The position numbers and the translations under genes are program-made. A model generated the notes under the pieces. The model was given only the letters and a program-made list of their open reading frames with translations, did no database searches and was not told the origin of the DNA. A DNA stretch of 64,000 bases from Prorocentrum cordatum (Eukaryota; Sar; Dinophyceae; Prorocentrales; Prorocentraceae): NCBI GenBank assembly GCA_963575745.1, contig CAUYUJ010015726.1, forward strand, positions 961,449-1,025,448, given 5' to 3'. Shown piece by piece: positions 17,221 to 28,604 of the stretch (position 1 is its first letter; each line of letters opens with the position of its first letter).

Positions 17221-19290
17221 GTGCACGGCTTAGCCGCTGTGCCGCCTGGCACCGTGGAGGTCTTCGGAGTCATGGCCAGAGACGTCGACGCCTCGGGTAA
17301 CTCGCAGCTTGCAGAATACTGGCGTGAGTTCCTCCATCCGCCCACCTCGCGTCGACTCACTCGTTGGCGATGATTCTGGTAGAAAGAAACAAACGATCGC
17401 GTCGTCCAGTGCTCATTTTCTATCGCGCATGTCAGGGGCACTCATGCTTAACCCCAGCATTGAGCGCATGTATGCACCGCGCGAGCATGGCCCGGCGAAG
17501 CGCCGCGGACCCGTGCTGCATGTGACGAGCCTCGACGCGCTCGAAGCGTCGATTGCTGATGAGGGCCTCGTCCAATTTCGCGACAAAACTGAAGGACTAT
17601 GCCGTGAGGGCGACTACGGGCTCCTCCGTCTCATCCCGACTAGGCGCGACCCAGTGGTGGAGCAGAATGAACGCATGCCCTCTTTGCTCAGCCAGCGCAG
17701 GAATGGGGTGCCCAACTGGCCGAGCAATATCTTTCACCAGGCTCCGAGCCTAAGGGGCAGGAGCCTCCGTATTCGGGAATGTGACCAGCCCATGTCGCGC
17801 TATTGCTCTGGAAACTTGCGAGCGTCCACAGTGTGAGTTGGTCTTGCGTAGTTGTCTTTAACGGGCGCGTGACGGGGCGCCTTCAATGCCGGATCTGTCG
17901 CGACGGCGCGCTCGTTGCGACGGGAGAAGCCAAGTTCGTTGAGGCAGCTGTCGCAGGCGGTATGGACATTAGTTTTCTCCCGAGGTTGGACTGCGTTAGT
18001 GTCGCATTCTCCCGCGATTCGATCGTTGGGCGGGCGCGCTCTGACGAGGTCGTTCGGCCCATAGACCAACGGTGGGACGAAGAAAAGCTTGGGGCTCTGA
18101 GGCACCCACTCTGGTCCGATGATGGGAGATGCACATGCGCAAACTTTCATTCCGTGCGAGCTGGACTCTGACTTTGTCTCTTCTGTCAGGCGGTTGTGCG
18201 GTGCCGCTATGACGTGCAGAAAGTTGCCTCATCAATCCCGGCAAGAAGATTACAGCGTAGTCTTTTGCAAACTCGGGTTTGTAAATCTATGTTACCGATC
18301 CGCCAGCCCTAAATAATAATGAGTCGATCGTGGATAAAGAAAGAATGAGACGCATGAAGAAGAGCTCCACAGACAATGAACAATCTCAACAAGACTGAGC
18401 AGCGCATGCGCAAGTTAGTGGAGAAAAGGAGGTGACACTCGCACACGCTTCGCTGCGGGCGGTCAGACCGCTGCCGACCAAGAGCCAGGAAGCGTTCCGA
18501 CCTGGAGTCCGGCCAGTGCAGCGGCTCAGCCGCCACCATGGCATGAGTCTTTCTTCCAGTTCTTTGAGCCACTGAAGCATCGCTTTATGAATTGGCTCGA
18601 AAACGCCGCTCATCGCGGGGACCAGACGCCTCCGACCGCGGCAAAGTGGCGGCCCCTAGCGTGGTCCTCCGAAGTCGATCAGTACCCTGCTCGTGCCGTT
18701 TTCGAATGGCCCGATGTGGATGATCAAAAGATCGAGCCAACTGAAGGATGGGACAATTGGGCACAGAGCAAACGAGAAAGCAACATAGAAGTTCCGATCG
18801 CCGATACGCTCACCGAACGATTAAATCGTAACGATGAGCGGGCCTTAGTTGTTGATGGAGCTGTTGACTACGGGGCAATTGCATCTCTTTGCTGCCGGCC
18901 CAGACGGACTGCCGAGTCTTTACTTCGCGACAGGCGTGCTGACGGGTCTAAGGGCATCATGCCTCAATCCGTACTCTCACGGCGCATCAATATGGAACGT
19001 CCTGGATCCGAGATGCCAGTTTGGCTTGGTCTTGTTCCTCTTACGGGCACTGTAACTGACGCGATGAGGAATGCGCCGGGAAACGCAATTACGACTGCAA
19101 GCGCAATCCGCCAGATCGCGCGGGGAGACGGCCATTGGCATACCATCCATCAATCATCGCGATGTTCACCACGTTGCTGCACAATTTCTTCTTGAGCACT
19201 TCGCCCCGCCGGGCGAAGCGACGAGGCTGGAAGATGAAGCGACCCGCGAAGTAACTCACGAGGGGGTCGAACTCATTGCCAGAATTGGGG
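17221..19290. other. No gene recognised; short plus-strand coding-like frames
   Basis: Several open frames of 60-200 codons occur (for example 17803-18171 and 18587-19195, plus strand), with charged and aromatic residues that look more protein-like than a random translation, but I recognise no family and see no consistent splice pattern. They may be the decayed continuation of the copia-like element. Just left of the gap, a minus-strand frame reads VSYFAGRFIFQPRRF (19200-19290). Confidence 0.3.
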
Positions 19291-19390
19291 NNNNNNNNNN
19301 NNNNNNNNNNNNNNNNNNNNNNNNNNNNNNNNNNNNNNNNNNNNNNNNNNNNNNNNNNNNNNNNNNNNNNNNNNNNNNNNNNNNNNNNNN
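19291..19390. other. Assembly gap of 100 N
   Basis: Exactly 100 N, the conventional placeholder for a scaffold gap of unknown size. Frames running through it are not real proteins, and the order of the two sides depends on the scaffolding. Confidence 1.
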
Positions 19391-20590
19391 ACTCGGTCGC
19401 CATCGGGCGGCTCGTCCCACTCTGGGCTACCATCAGAAGAACATTCATCTGAGTCTGAACATTGGTCCCACGCGGGCCTGGGGCGTTTCTTTGGCGGCGT
19501 AAATGAGCGCGCGGGCAACGCGGGCACAAACGAATGTTCCCTGAACAAAATGCTACAGCTACGGATGTTTGCAGCCCCGTGGCCCTTCCCGTCCCCATGG
19601 CCGCGCAGCGTGGTAAGTTCGGTGGCGCTCTCGATGCCCAGCGTGGTGTAGTTCAAACTGTGTAGTCAAAACGCCCAGCGCATGTGTGGTTTAGTTCAAA
19701 CGCTGCAGTTCAAATGCTTAGTACGGTTCAGCGCCGTCTTGTTCAACCCAATTGTGTAATTCAAATGCCCAGCGCATTCATCCCTGATTCCCCCTGTATG
19801 CGCCCCCCGCATCCTCTCCGATATCTTCCCTTGCGTTGCCCCCTATCGTTATCATTACCCCACTCCCCACCCCGCAACTTCAGTCCACTGCCGTGCCTTG
19901 ACACCCCCCAAAATGCCCGTCGAAGTGCCGTCCGTTCGCACGCACTTCATCACTTATTACACTTGTCGCCCCCATCGCCCCTGCGCGCCTCGCAATCCGA
20001 AATCCCCCATCTGCCAACCGTTCGTCTATCCAAAGACAGTGGCAGCACATCCACCACTTATCAATCCCTCTGCAGCAGCTTCGGCCAACGGAGACTTGCA
20101 TGGGCCCCATCGGGCCACCCGCCATCGCCACCTGTTTTCCAACCCTTCCCATCTCCAGCAAAACGGCAGGGCCATGCGAGACAACTGGCGGGGGCAGCAT
20201 CTCCCTCCGAGCGGCCCACTTGCCGCCCTGCCCCCCCCCCCCCCCCCTTCCCGCTCACTCCCCGCGCGTTGATAGTCGCGACCCATGTCCCATTGCACCC
20301 ACGGCCCTTGCTTCCTCCCCCTTGCAAGCGGCCTGGCTGATATGGAAGGGCGGCCCGCGGGGTGCAAGCGGCTGCTTTTTTGTTGCCAGCTGAGCTACAG
20401 GATACCATCCAAATCTGAAAGCGCAATGATTCAGCACCGCTCTGCGTGACCCCTTCCTTGTGTCCCGAGCTCGCTCTATGCCGCTTGCATTGCGCGTGGC
20501 CCGGCCGCTCCCAGCTGGCACGAGCCGGGGCGCGCCGAAAAGAAAAGCAAGAGGCGAAGTGGAGGTGGGCAGCAGTCCCCGCTGCAACGC
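19391..20590. other. No gene recognised; C-rich spacer
   Basis: A minus-strand stretch next to the gap (19391-19500) reads an acidic segment with SDSDECSSDGSPEWDEPPDG that could be an exon cut by the gap. The rest is C-rich on the plus strand, with repeated short words such as GTTCAAA/GTTCAAC near 19650-19760 and a run of about 20 C at 20229-20250. I can support nothing else. Confidence 0.4.
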
Positions 20591-20674
20591 TCACGCGTAA
20601 TCCCAGACGTTGAAATCTTTGGAGGTTGCCAGCTCAGAACGAATGGAAAGCTTTCCGACCGAGGCAGACTCTTC
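20591..20674 (-). CDS. Terminal exon of a split minus-strand gene
   Basis: The exon starts after the acceptor AATAG (AG at 20676-20675) and codes for 27 residues, beginning EESASVGKLSIRSEL and ending DFNVWDYA, before a TGA at 20593-20591. The upstream intron end is C/T-rich on the minus strand only in part. I do not recognise the protein. It is the last coding piece I can see for the minus-strand exons between 20.6 and 26.2 kb. Confidence 0.5.
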   Translation of the reverse strand, partial: EESASVGKLSIRSELATSKDFNVWDYA

Positions 20675-21165
20675 CTATTCCACCCCCCCTCCTCTCGCGC
20701 GCCTCGTTCCCCGTGCCCAGCTGCGCCGTGCGAGAAGCAGAACCGCCGATCGCACATCCGCATTGCCGCCAAATTGAAATGTCGAGGGGGAGGAGGCGGG
20801 GGAGGAAAGAGGAATGCCTCTGGAGGAGGCGGGGGAGGAGAGAACCTTGAAATCCCTGGCAGACCTGGAACATTTCTGTGAATCGGGGCCCTGCCGGGGG
20901 ATCGGAGCTCGCAGAAACCGGTCGGAAAAATCCAAACAAACTCAGACATAATTCAGACAGAATTCAAACATAATTCAGACAGCGTTTATACTTTTTCAAA
21001 CCGAATTTGGAATTCAAGCAAATTCATGCAAATTCAGACAGAATTCAAGCAGCTCCCGCCCCCGAGGACGCACGGCGCCGTCCTCCGTTCCCCCGGTCCT
21101 TGAGCCTCGATCTCTGCGCGCACGCGCGCCCCCTATCGTCTCGACGGGGGCCGATCCTATGAGAC

Positions 21166-21226
21166 GTTGAAGCGCTTTGATGCGCGTCTTCTGCAGGGCC
21201 ATGACGCCGTCGATCGCGCGCTTGAT
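21166..21226 (-). CDS. Internal exon (minus strand), protein unknown
   Basis: The acceptor is CCCCACTTCAG preceded by a C/T-rich tract, with exon bases from 21226. It codes for IKRAIDGVMALQKTRIKALQ, and a GT donor follows 21166. It is 61 nt, amphipathic and basic. A pyrimidine-rich acceptor and a GT donor on either side of a sensible frame make an exon likely. Confidence 0.5.
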
Positions 21227-21553
21227 CTGAAGTGGGGCGATGGGGGGCGGGAAGGATAGCGCAGCCAGGGTCAAGGAATCATCACTGTATTCGGGCGCGA
21301 TGTCGGGGCAAATGAGGGGGGGGGGGGGCGGAGGGGGGCGGGCGAAGTCCGCGGGGGCGGGGGGCGGAGGAGGAGACCGAGGACGACGAATGCACACAAG
21401 GCATCGGGGCTTCCAGAGGGGCCCGATGCGAAAAGGATAAGACAAATTAAATTGAACGAGTCCGATGGCAAGGATGATGTAGGGGGGAGGCCAGGGTGAT
21501 GGGGATGCACACGAATGAGAATGCTAATCGCTGGTGCGCACATGAGGTAAGAC

Positions 21554-21641
21554 AAATCAGCATGTCCAGAGTGGTAGACGGGTCGAGCCTCGACGGGGCG
21601 TCCGACAGCTGCTCCGAGAAGTCGTTCCCAGTGCGCAAGTC
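21554..21641 (-). CDS. Internal exon (minus strand), protein unknown
   Basis: The acceptor is CACCGCAG and the exon starts at 21641, reading DLRTGNDFSEQLSDAPSRLD and then PSTTLDMLI. A GT donor follows 21554, and the length of 88 nt is 29 codons plus one base. Family not recognised. The intron on its 5' side contains the GA tract at 21779-21951. Confidence 0.5.
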
Positions 21642-21775
21642 CTGCGGTGAGCGCGCGGCGGGGCACGAGGCGATGGTGGGAACAGAGCACGTGGATAACG
21701 CACATACCCAATCATAACGACGTATAAACAGGTATGTGCGTGCAAGCAGTTTGCTTATGCAGTGATAGAGAGACA

Positions 21776-21778
<3 letters not shown>

Positions 21779-21832
<54 letters not shown>

Positions 21833-21902
21833 GCACATACATACCGAGAGAGAGAGAGAGAGAGACCGTGAGAAAGAGAGAGAGAGAGAGAGATATAGAA
21901 AA

Positions 21903-21935
<33 letters not shown>

Positions 21936-21951
21936 AAGAGAGAGAGACCGC
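21779..21951. repeat. GA microsatellite inside a probable intron
   Basis: About 170 bases of (GA)n interrupted by ACGCACATACATACC and similar short spacers. It lies between the exons at 21554-21641 and 22130-22440 of a minus-strand gene, where it reads as CT. Confidence 0.95.
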
Positions 21952-22129
21952 CAGGCATACAGAAAGCGCCAGAAAACTAGATAGGGGGTTACCGAAAGGA
22001 TCGCTGGACAAGAATGCGCGGCTGCATCTCGCGCTATTCGAAGCGCTCCGTTCCCAACGCGCGCGTTTTTGCGACTTGCGCAACTATGGAGCGCATGCGC
22101 GTGCGCGCGCGCGTGTGTGCGCGGTCGCG

Positions 22130-22440
22130 ATCTCGCCAAATGTCCTTCACCACGTTCGGTTCCATGCTGATGAACATGTCCACGGAAATGTTCGTCGTGG
22201 TCGCGTTCTTCGCAAGGTCGAGCCTGCTCTGCAGCCCCCTGCGATCCTCGCTGTCCTTGTAGCGTGCCTGGGGCAGGGGGGGGGGGGGGGGGGGGGGCAC
22301 TAGCATGAATCTACGCGCATAGCGAGGAAATGAGGAGAACGATGCCCACGTTGGGTTCTCGCTGATCAGGAAGATCAGCTTCTCTCCGAACTGCTCCGCC
22401 TTGTTGAACTCATATGCGGACTTCTTCGCCGCCTGAAGCC
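22130..22440 (-). CDS. Exon or exon pair with a poly-C/poly-Pro centre (minus strand)
   Basis: After the acceptor TTCCACTCAG the frame starts at 22440 and reads LQAAKKSAYEFNKAEQFGEK, then LIFLISENPTW. A run of about 27 C (minus strand, 22272-22298) ends in TGCCCCAG, and from 22267 the same frame resumes as ARYKDSEDRRGLQSRLDLAK and ISVDMFISMEPNVVKDIW. Either this is one exon with a poly-proline loop, or two exons split by an intron of about 40 bases made of C. Both halves are clearly protein-like. A GC donor near 22133 (after RDRD) is possible; a low-complexity GC/CA stretch follows. Family not recognised. Confidence 0.55.
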
Positions 22441-22619
22441 CTGAGTGGAAGGTCAGGGAGACAAGGGGGAATGGGGGGGGGAGTCTCAGAGTAAGGAGTG
22501 GGTGAGAAGGATGAGGAATAGGAGGAGCAACAGCATATACATATGAGCACACATGAGTTGAGCACACTTGAGTCGATCATGATGCCACATATGAGCCTGC
22601 AGACGGTGATACAGGCGAC

Positions 22620-22895
22620 GACGCAGACGAGGAGGGGGGCTTCGACAGGGGGGCAATGACAGAGAGGATGGATGGAGTAGGCGACTGCGATTGAAAAGAG
22701 GCAGGCCTCTTTGCCTCAAGCTTCTTCTTCGCTGACTCCTCAGTCTGGTCATCGCCTGTTGCTGCGCGATCTGCACCTGGTGCTGTTCCTGCTGCGCTGG
22801 AGCGGCTGCCTCGCTGACGCTGCGCTGGCGGTGGCCCTGCGTCGCTGCTCTGTGACGCCCGCTTTTTGCTCGCTGGCTTTGGTCTGGCTGTGACC
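22620..22895 (-). CDS. Possible exon, Ala/Ser/Lys-rich (minus strand)
   Basis: All three minus frames are open here. The most protein-like reads PASKKRASQSSDAG and later DDQTEESAKKKLEAKRPASF, a nuclear-protein-like low-complexity segment; another reads Gln-rich (PAQQEQHQVQIAQQQAM). I cannot decide the frame. A similar Ala-rich minus-strand stretch (GAIAPAQETAAASSKDTLEE) lies at 23140-23290 and may be another exon. Confidence 0.3.
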
Positions 22896-23555
22896 GCTGC
22901 GCGCTCTGTCTGGGGCCTCGCGACCTGGCGCGCTCGAGGGCGGGGGGGGGAGGGCGTCGAGGAGGTGGAAGTGGACGGGTCGACCCGTCAACCCCTCATC
23001 CCCTCTCCTCCTCGAGGAGGAGGGGGATGGGGGGGCAGCGGGTCAAAGTGTCGGGCAAGGCGGGGAGGGGTGGAGAGGGGGCGGGATGATGATGAGGAGA
23101 AGGAGGAGGATCTGGCATGGCCCCCTGGACACCGGAGCTGGAGTCAATTCCTCTAGGGTGTCTTTGCTGCTTGCCGCTGCGGTCTCCTGCGCTGGCGCGA
23201 TGGCGCCAGCGGCGGCGCTCGCCCAGCGCCCTGCGCGATCGCTGTGTTGCCGCCCCTGCGCGTGACCTGCCGCGTGGCCATGCGCGGTTGGAAGATGACG
23301 AGCGTAGAATTAGGGAGGAGGCTCGGAGACCCTCAACAGCTAGGAGACACGGTCAGGTGACCCCAGATAACACACGGCCCACGCACACCACGCATGCACA
23401 CACTCACCCCGATACTGGAAACGACTAAGCTCGCTTCGCTGTTTAGGGAGGCGCTGGAAGAGCACGCGGGGCAGATAAGAGACAGAAGGAGGACGAGGAT
23501 GAGGGGGGGGGAAGAGGAGGAGGAGGGGGATAAATTAGAGTTACTAATATACGAC

Positions 23556-23655
23556 CTCTTGTTCCCTCAACACCCAGCGTTCGCGGAAGGTTTCCTCGTG
23601 CCCCTTCTTCGCGCGGAAGGCCTCAATCCTCTTTGACATGCCATCGGCCGACCAC
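23556..23655 (-). CDS. Internal exon (minus strand), Lys/Arg-rich
   Basis: The acceptor is TTTGCCCAG and the exon starts at 23655. It codes for WSADGMSKRIEAFRAKKGHE and then ETFRERWVLREQE, and a GT donor follows 23556. Its 100 nt are one base plus 33 codons. The pattern of basic residues followed by FRxxW resembles the lysine-rich dinoflagellate family seen intact at 35714-37162 (weak similarity, by eye). Confidence 0.55.
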
Positions 23656-23982
23656 CTGGGCAAACGCAGCGCGGCATTTCTCACCGCCGCTCTCAGCCGC
23701 CACTGTTTAACCAAAGATAAAACAAATAAGAGGTACCCAGCGGCGGCTAATCTAGACGCCACCCCTGGCAACATTTAACGCCTCGGGCCACCGCCCCAGC
23801 GACGCAGCGCTGATGCAATAGTTCATCATTCCACGCACTGCATTTGGCGACTTCCTGCCTCCCTCCTGCGTAGAGGGGCAACTGCAGCTAGCCGATCGGT
23901 GCCTGCCCTGGCCTATCCCCTGCCATGTATCTCAAATATGTCCATCATCCCTCCTTCGTCGACTGCCCCCCCCCCCACCGCT

Positions 23983-24020
<38 letters not shown>

Positions 24021-24466
24021 GCCCATGCCAGATTTCTGCGTCCCGCCCCCTCCTCATCCCCCCCCCCCTTCCGTCAATCGGTTTGCTGCAATTGTGCCGA
24101 TCCTCTTTGGGGGCGCAGCCGACGCTTACCATCGCGCCCCAGTGCTTCCCTGTCTTCTCGCGCACCTCGAGGTGCTCACGCGCCGCCTCGACAGGCGCGC
24201 GCGCGAAAGGGGGCCAGGAGCAGCGTGGAGAGTTGCATGCGGAGGACCTCGCCTCGTTCGGCCCTCCGCGCGGCCCCCCGCGCGCCCGCCTCCTTCTCGG
24301 AGAAGGAGGAGGCTGACAATAGGGAGGAAGAGTGAAGGCGCCGAGGGATTGGACGACCGACGATCACGATACTTGCACCAGGTGGGCAGACCGGCAACAT
24401 CGAAGGAGGGTCGGGGCAAATGAGCAGGAGGAGGGCGCGCGCACAGCAATTGCACCCGCAGTCATC

Positions 24467-24650
24467 CTTGTATGCATCGCACCGCTTGGCGAGCCACTCG
24501 GCTCGCAACTTCTGCTTGAACTCGTGCTCGCGGCAGCTCTTCAGCTTCTCACTGTCCTCCTTCGGCACGTCGCGGTCGTAGCGCTTCGCGAGGGCGTGGG
24601 AGGGGCCCACCATGAACAGCTCGGTCGAAGCTTCCTCTAAGACACGTGGC
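24467..24650 (-). CDS. Exon (minus strand), Lys/Glu-rich, with a GA donor
   Basis: The frame reads LEEASTELFMVGPSHALAKR, YDRDVPKEDSEKLKSCREHE and FKQKLRAEWLAKRCDAYK, ending at 24467 before GATGAC. A GA donor is unusual in most eukaryotes but known in dinoflagellates; the alternative is that the exon runs on into a Cys-rich stretch (DDCGCNCC). The 5' limit is uncertain, because the frame stays open into purine-rich sequence near 24690. The (K/R)..F...(R/K)..W segment again recalls the family at 35714-37162. Confidence 0.5.
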
Positions 24651-24704
24651 TGACCAGTCTGCTTCGTTTCAGCATCGTATCCCTCATTCGCCCCCCTCCC
24701 TTTT

Positions 24705-24747
24705 CTCCTCCTCCTCCTCTCCTCTCTCTCTCTCATCTTTATGTATT

Positions 24748-24824
<77 letters not shown>

Positions 24825-24850
24825 GCTCTCTCTCTCTCTCTCTCTGTCTT

Positions 24851-24911
<61 letters not shown>

Positions 24912-24918
24912 TATATAT

Positions 24919-24961
<43 letters not shown>

Positions 24962-24998
24962 ATCTCTCTCTCTCTCTCTCGCTTTCTCTCTCTTTCTA

Positions 24999-25038
<40 letters not shown>

Positions 25039-25085
25039 GTGTCGTTTTCTCTTTCTCTTTATTATATCTGTTTTCTCTCTCTCTC

Positions 25086-25162
<77 letters not shown>
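24705..25162. repeat. CT microsatellite, about 450 bases
   Basis: Nearly pure (CT)n with short TATA-like, TTT and CCC interruptions. It fills most of the interval between the exons at 24467-24650 and 25258-25602, so the intron there would be mostly GA repeat on the coding strand. Two long Ser-Leu open frames across it are artefacts. Confidence 0.95.
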
Positions 25163-25164
<2 letters not shown>

Positions 25165-25257
25165 GTTCCCCCCCTCCCCTCTCTACCACCGAGAGGGAGA
25201 GAGGGGGGCGGGCTGGTGGGCACGGTTACTGGGGAGCGTGTTCCCACCACCTCTTTC

Positions 25258-25602
25258 CTCGAGCAATGCGCCGCGCTGATCATCGCCGGCTGCCAGCGGC
25301 AGCGAGTTGCCACCCGTGGCACTCGGCGCGGGCAGGGCATCAGGGGGCATATTGGACACAGCGACGCGGCCCGCGCGGCCGGCGAGGAGCGACTCGAAGG
25401 TCTGGGGCATCTTGGGCTGCGTGATCTCATCATAGCTTTGCTGGGGGAAGGCCATCGGGGTCTCGACCGCGCCCCCCTTGTGCCACGCAGGCATGCCATG
25501 CGTGTCGATGTCCTTGCCATTTGCTGCCATCACCTGCTGGGCCGCGCCCGCGATGCTCTCCGCGCTGGGCGAGCTGCACTCCGCTGAAACCTCGGCTGGT
25601 AA
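25258..25602 (-). CDS. Exon (minus strand), protein unknown
   Basis: The minus frame reads ECSSPSAESIAGAAQQVMAA, GKDIDTHGMPAWHKGGAVET and PQQSYDEITQPKMPQTFESL, then LLEERGG before GTGGTGGG, a possible GT donor near 25258. The acceptor is not clear; several AG dinucleotides occur near 25600. The segment is about 115 residues with balanced composition and is very unlikely to be noncoding. I do not recognise it. Confidence 0.5.
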
Positions 25603-25789
25603 GCATGTCCCACCCCAGCTCCATTCTCCATCTGACCCCCCTTCAAACGAGCCCGCAAGAACATGCCCAATCAGAACGGTCGACCCCCCATATCGCACAC
25701 ATCTGCTCATCCAGAACCCCAGCTTACACCCCAAAGAACCTGCACTGAAGCTGCTACGATATCTGCGGTCGCCGCGACATGTTGATGGT

Positions 25790-25945
25790 GGGCTGATTGC
25801 ACAGGCTCCTCGGCTTGCTCCTCGGCTTGCCCCCCTCTTCCTCCGGCTCCTCGGCGGGCTCCTCGGCGCGCTCCTCGGCTGCATCTTCGATTGGCCCCTC
25901 TGCTTGCTCATCGGCTGAGTCGAGATCGACCTCGATTGGCACCAT
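25790..25945 (-). CDS. Exon (minus strand), acidic
   Basis: The minus frame reads VPIEVDLDSADEQAEGPIED and a repeated AEEPAEEPEEE stretch, then GGKPRSKPRSLCNQP. The internal repeat of about 12 bases (GCCGAGGAGCCC) suggests slippage expansion. The boundaries are approximate. It is presumably in the same gene as the acidic exon at 26014-26156. Confidence 0.4.
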
Positions 25946-26013
25946 GCTTCTGGGCGGATCGCCCGACCGAGCGTGGTCGGCCGACCTGTTGCAAACAGTC
26001 GCGAAGCCCCCAC

Positions 26014-26156
26014 CTGCCAGCACTCGGCCTCAGCGGATTCCATGTCATTGGGTGGCGCCGAGGCGGTCGCGGGCTCCTGCCAGGATACCTCTTCGGGCTC
26101 AGCGTCCACGCCATCTTCGCCTGGTGATTCCTCCTTCACAGCGCCAGGCTCCTCGA
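26014..26156 (-). CDS. Exon (minus strand), acidic, both splice sites visible
   Basis: The acceptor is GTTGTTCAG, and the exon runs from 26156 to 26014, followed by GTGGGG. It reads EEPGAVKEESPGEDGVDAEP and EEVSWQEPATASAPPNDMES, then AEAECWQ. Its 143 nt equal two bases plus 47 codons. It is the most 5' exon I can place for the 20.6-26.2 kb group. Function unknown. Confidence 0.5.
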
Positions 26157-27442
26157 CTGAACAACCGCATGATATGCGAGCTCATCCCTACAATCTCGTA
26201 GCGGTGTATACCCGCCTCCTTCCTCCTCCCCGTTCGGGCTTGGTTACGATTTGGCATTGTTTCCCGCCCTCCTCATCCGACCCCGCTCCCTTCGCGCCCT
26301 CGCCCCGTGAAGCGCTTTGGTATGCCAGGGTTCCTGCGCTGCTCCACCACCGCGTCACCGCGTCCTCCAATTCGAAGAAGACGCCCGCCAGACGTCGCGT
26401 CCAAGGTGCATGTATACGTGCAATCTGGCGGGCGTAGCTTCGAAATTGTGCGTCGGGTGTGCGGCCCGGTTTTCCCGCGCCCAGTCCGCGTCAAACCATT
26501 CGGGACGCGCCTCGCCGCCAGGCTGTCCGACGTTCTCCGGCGGGGCCATGAGCACCGCAGCGCGGCGGCTCGGGGGATCGAGCATGGGGGGGAGGGGGGT
26601 CGAACGATACTGGCGCCCTCAAACCTCGAAGCCGAAACAGCAGAGCACCCACATCCATGTCACATGCTGGGCTGCTATCAGCGATGGCGGGCTTCCTTCG
26701 CATGCCCTGTTCAGCGCTGCTATTCAACGAACCCCACGCCATGGCCGCGTGAACATCTCTACTTCGTTAGCTGTCTCCCTTGGCTTGTTTCCCCCCAGTC
26801 TCTCTCTCTCTCTCTGTTAGCTCTCTATCTCTCATATTCGCCATCTATGTGTAGTTTGTGTAGGTATAGTTACCACTCTCGGCATCGTAGTCTCTAAATA
26901 TTGTGAACCATGCGGTCTGAGCTTTACTGCCTGCGCACGTCCATCTACCCATCCGCCACTCCGTAAGTATCTAGTATAGCCACCTGATGTCCCCAGGTAG
27001 TCACTCTACACTGCCACCACCCTAGCCAGTCACGCAAGGGTCATCAACACCTGCTGCAATGGAGTTGGGAGGGCGGCGGCGCGCGCGGAGAGAGAGGGAG
27101 AGTGCGAGAGAGAGGCGGGGGAGAGAGAGGGACAGAGAGAACTCGAGAGAGTGGACGAGTCGGGACGGGGACTGGGAGGGGGGTGGATGAAGATACGAGT
27201 TGCCGAATGCGATTGTCATGCCTCCTGCTGGATCGCACCCCTGCCCCCTGCATGGGCCAGCGTCGCAATCTGGGGGGGCGCGCGGCAGCTGCAGCCCGCG
27301 GCGAGCATCTACTCGGGCGGCAGCGGGAGGGGGCACCACTCCTGCAGACTGGGGCAAGAGTATGACAGAATTGGGCTGGAGCTGGACCAAACTTGCTGCG
27401 CTGTAGGAGGGTATATGGGGGGGGGGGGGGGGGGCTGGCGTT
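26157..27442. other. No gene recognised
   Basis: Mixed GC-rich sequence with a short CT run near 26805, GA-rich patches near 27090-27180 and a run of about 17 G at 27417-27434. I see no frame with convincing composition. The G run (C on the minus strand) lies just beyond the stop of the next gene. Confidence 0.4.
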
Positions 27443-27711
27443 TCAATGTCTGTCCGTGATCTCCAGCGCCTCGCTCTGGACGTCGGCCCTCGCGACGCTA
27501 TTGTCCGCGTCCTGACCCTGTCCACTGTTCGGGCGTGCCTTCTTGCAAGGGTGTCGCTGGCGCTGGCTCAGGCTCGGTTGCTGCGACTGCGGGCGCTGCG
27601 GGCGCGAGCTGCGCCGACGCCGGCTTGATCGCGACTGGTTTTGCTGCGGGGGGTGCCTCGGGCTCAGCCGACGACGCTGGGCGCTTCATGGCACTCTTGG
27701 CCGCGGGCCTC
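27443..27711 (-). CDS. Terminal exon candidate, Ala/Pro/Lys-rich (minus strand)
   Basis: The acceptor is CGCCCACTCAG and the exon starts at 27711. One frame reads RRPAAKSAMKRPASSAEPEA and PAAKPVAIKPASAQLAPAAP and stops at 27498. A second frame supplies a protein-like end, KKARPNSGQGQDADNSVARA then DVQSEALEITDRH, with a TGA at 27445-27443. A one-base shift near 27545 would join them. The third phase stops after EARGQECHEAPSVVG. So the C-terminus is uncertain; the Ala/Pro/Lys composition suggests a nuclear tail. Confidence 0.4.
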
Positions 27712-27839
27712 CTGAGTGGGCGGGGGTGGGGGGGGGTGACGAGAGGTCAGGTTATTGGGTGATCGGGGGCGTCTGAGGACGGGAATATCAAGGGAAGGTG
27801 GGGATCGGAGATGCAAGGGTAGAGTGGTAGAGGGAGCCA

Positions 27840-28020
27840 CGCACATACACACAATATACATATATACACACGTGCCTACCCACCAACCTACCGACCTGTC
27901 CACCTACCTACTTACCTACCTAACTGCCTACCAACCGACATACATAGAAACATGCATACTACTGTAAATATATACACACGTTAACGTGTATATATATACA
28001 TATAGATATGTATAGATGGG
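27840..28020. repeat. CA/TA-rich and CCTA-type low-complexity intron
   Basis: ACACATACACAC-type and CTACCTACCTA-type repeats, with a near-palindromic TATATACACACGTTAACGTGT stretch around 27968-27990. It lies between two minus-strand exons. Confidence 0.8.
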
Positions 28021-28042
28021 GTGGTAGGGGACGCGACACGAC

Positions 28043-28155
28043 GTGATCCCCGAGGGTCCATAGCACTGCCTTCGACTGAGCTCCAACGCTCCTGGTGACC
28101 CCCATGGATTCGAACTTGGCGATCTTGGCTTCCTCGATGTCCTTCATGCTCTTGC
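28043..28155 (-). CDS. Internal exon (minus strand), phase agrees with the upstream exon
   Basis: The acceptor is CCCCCAGAG and the exon starts at 28155. With the single base left by the exon at 28383-28604 it completes a Gly codon and reads KSMKDIEEAKIAKFESMGVT, then RSVGAQSKAVLWTLGDH, followed by GTCGTG. Its 113 nt equal two bases plus 37 codons. The phase match with the neighbour is independent support for this splice. Family not recognised. Confidence 0.6.
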
Positions 28156-28382
28156 CTCTGGGGGCGGGTGGTTGCGCGCGCGTGCGTGGGCTGTTGGGGC
28201 GGGGTGGATGGCCTACAACTTGACCAGATGGTCGGTCGAAGCCACGTGCGAAAACGAGGCGTTTCTGATCAGCTGCAGGGGCAGCGGCAGGAGAGTGGAT
28301 GAGCGAGGATGCCGAGGCATGAAGTTTCGGAGGGAGGAGTGTGTCTTGGAGGGTGTGTGCGGGCGTGATTACTACATCGGAC

Positions 28383-28604
28383 CTGTCATGTGCGTGTCCG
28401 CTAAAATGATGAGATACGCCACGCAGGCATCGACGTCGTCGAACTTCGAAATGTCGAGCTGCGTCGCCTGCGGGCGTTCTACGCCCGCTCGCGTGTCCTC
28501 CAGCTGGAGCAAGACTGCGTCGTTGCGATCCTTGACCTTGTAGATCGCCATCTGCAGCTCGCCCTCGTCCGAGCACAGGCTCCGCGCCGCGCCCCGCTTT
28601 GTGC
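28383..28604 (-). CDS. Internal exon (minus strand), protein unknown
   Basis: The acceptor is GCGGGCCAG and the exon starts at 28604. It reads SDEGELQMAIYKVKDRNDAV, LLQLEDTRAGVERPQATQLD and ISKFDDVDACVAYLIILADT, and is followed by GTCCGATG. Its 222 nt are two bases, 73 codons and one base. The composition is that of a folded protein. A minus-strand frame at 28830-29095 (AEQCAFGRDEETEKAHRIWG) may be the preceding exon. Confidence 0.6.
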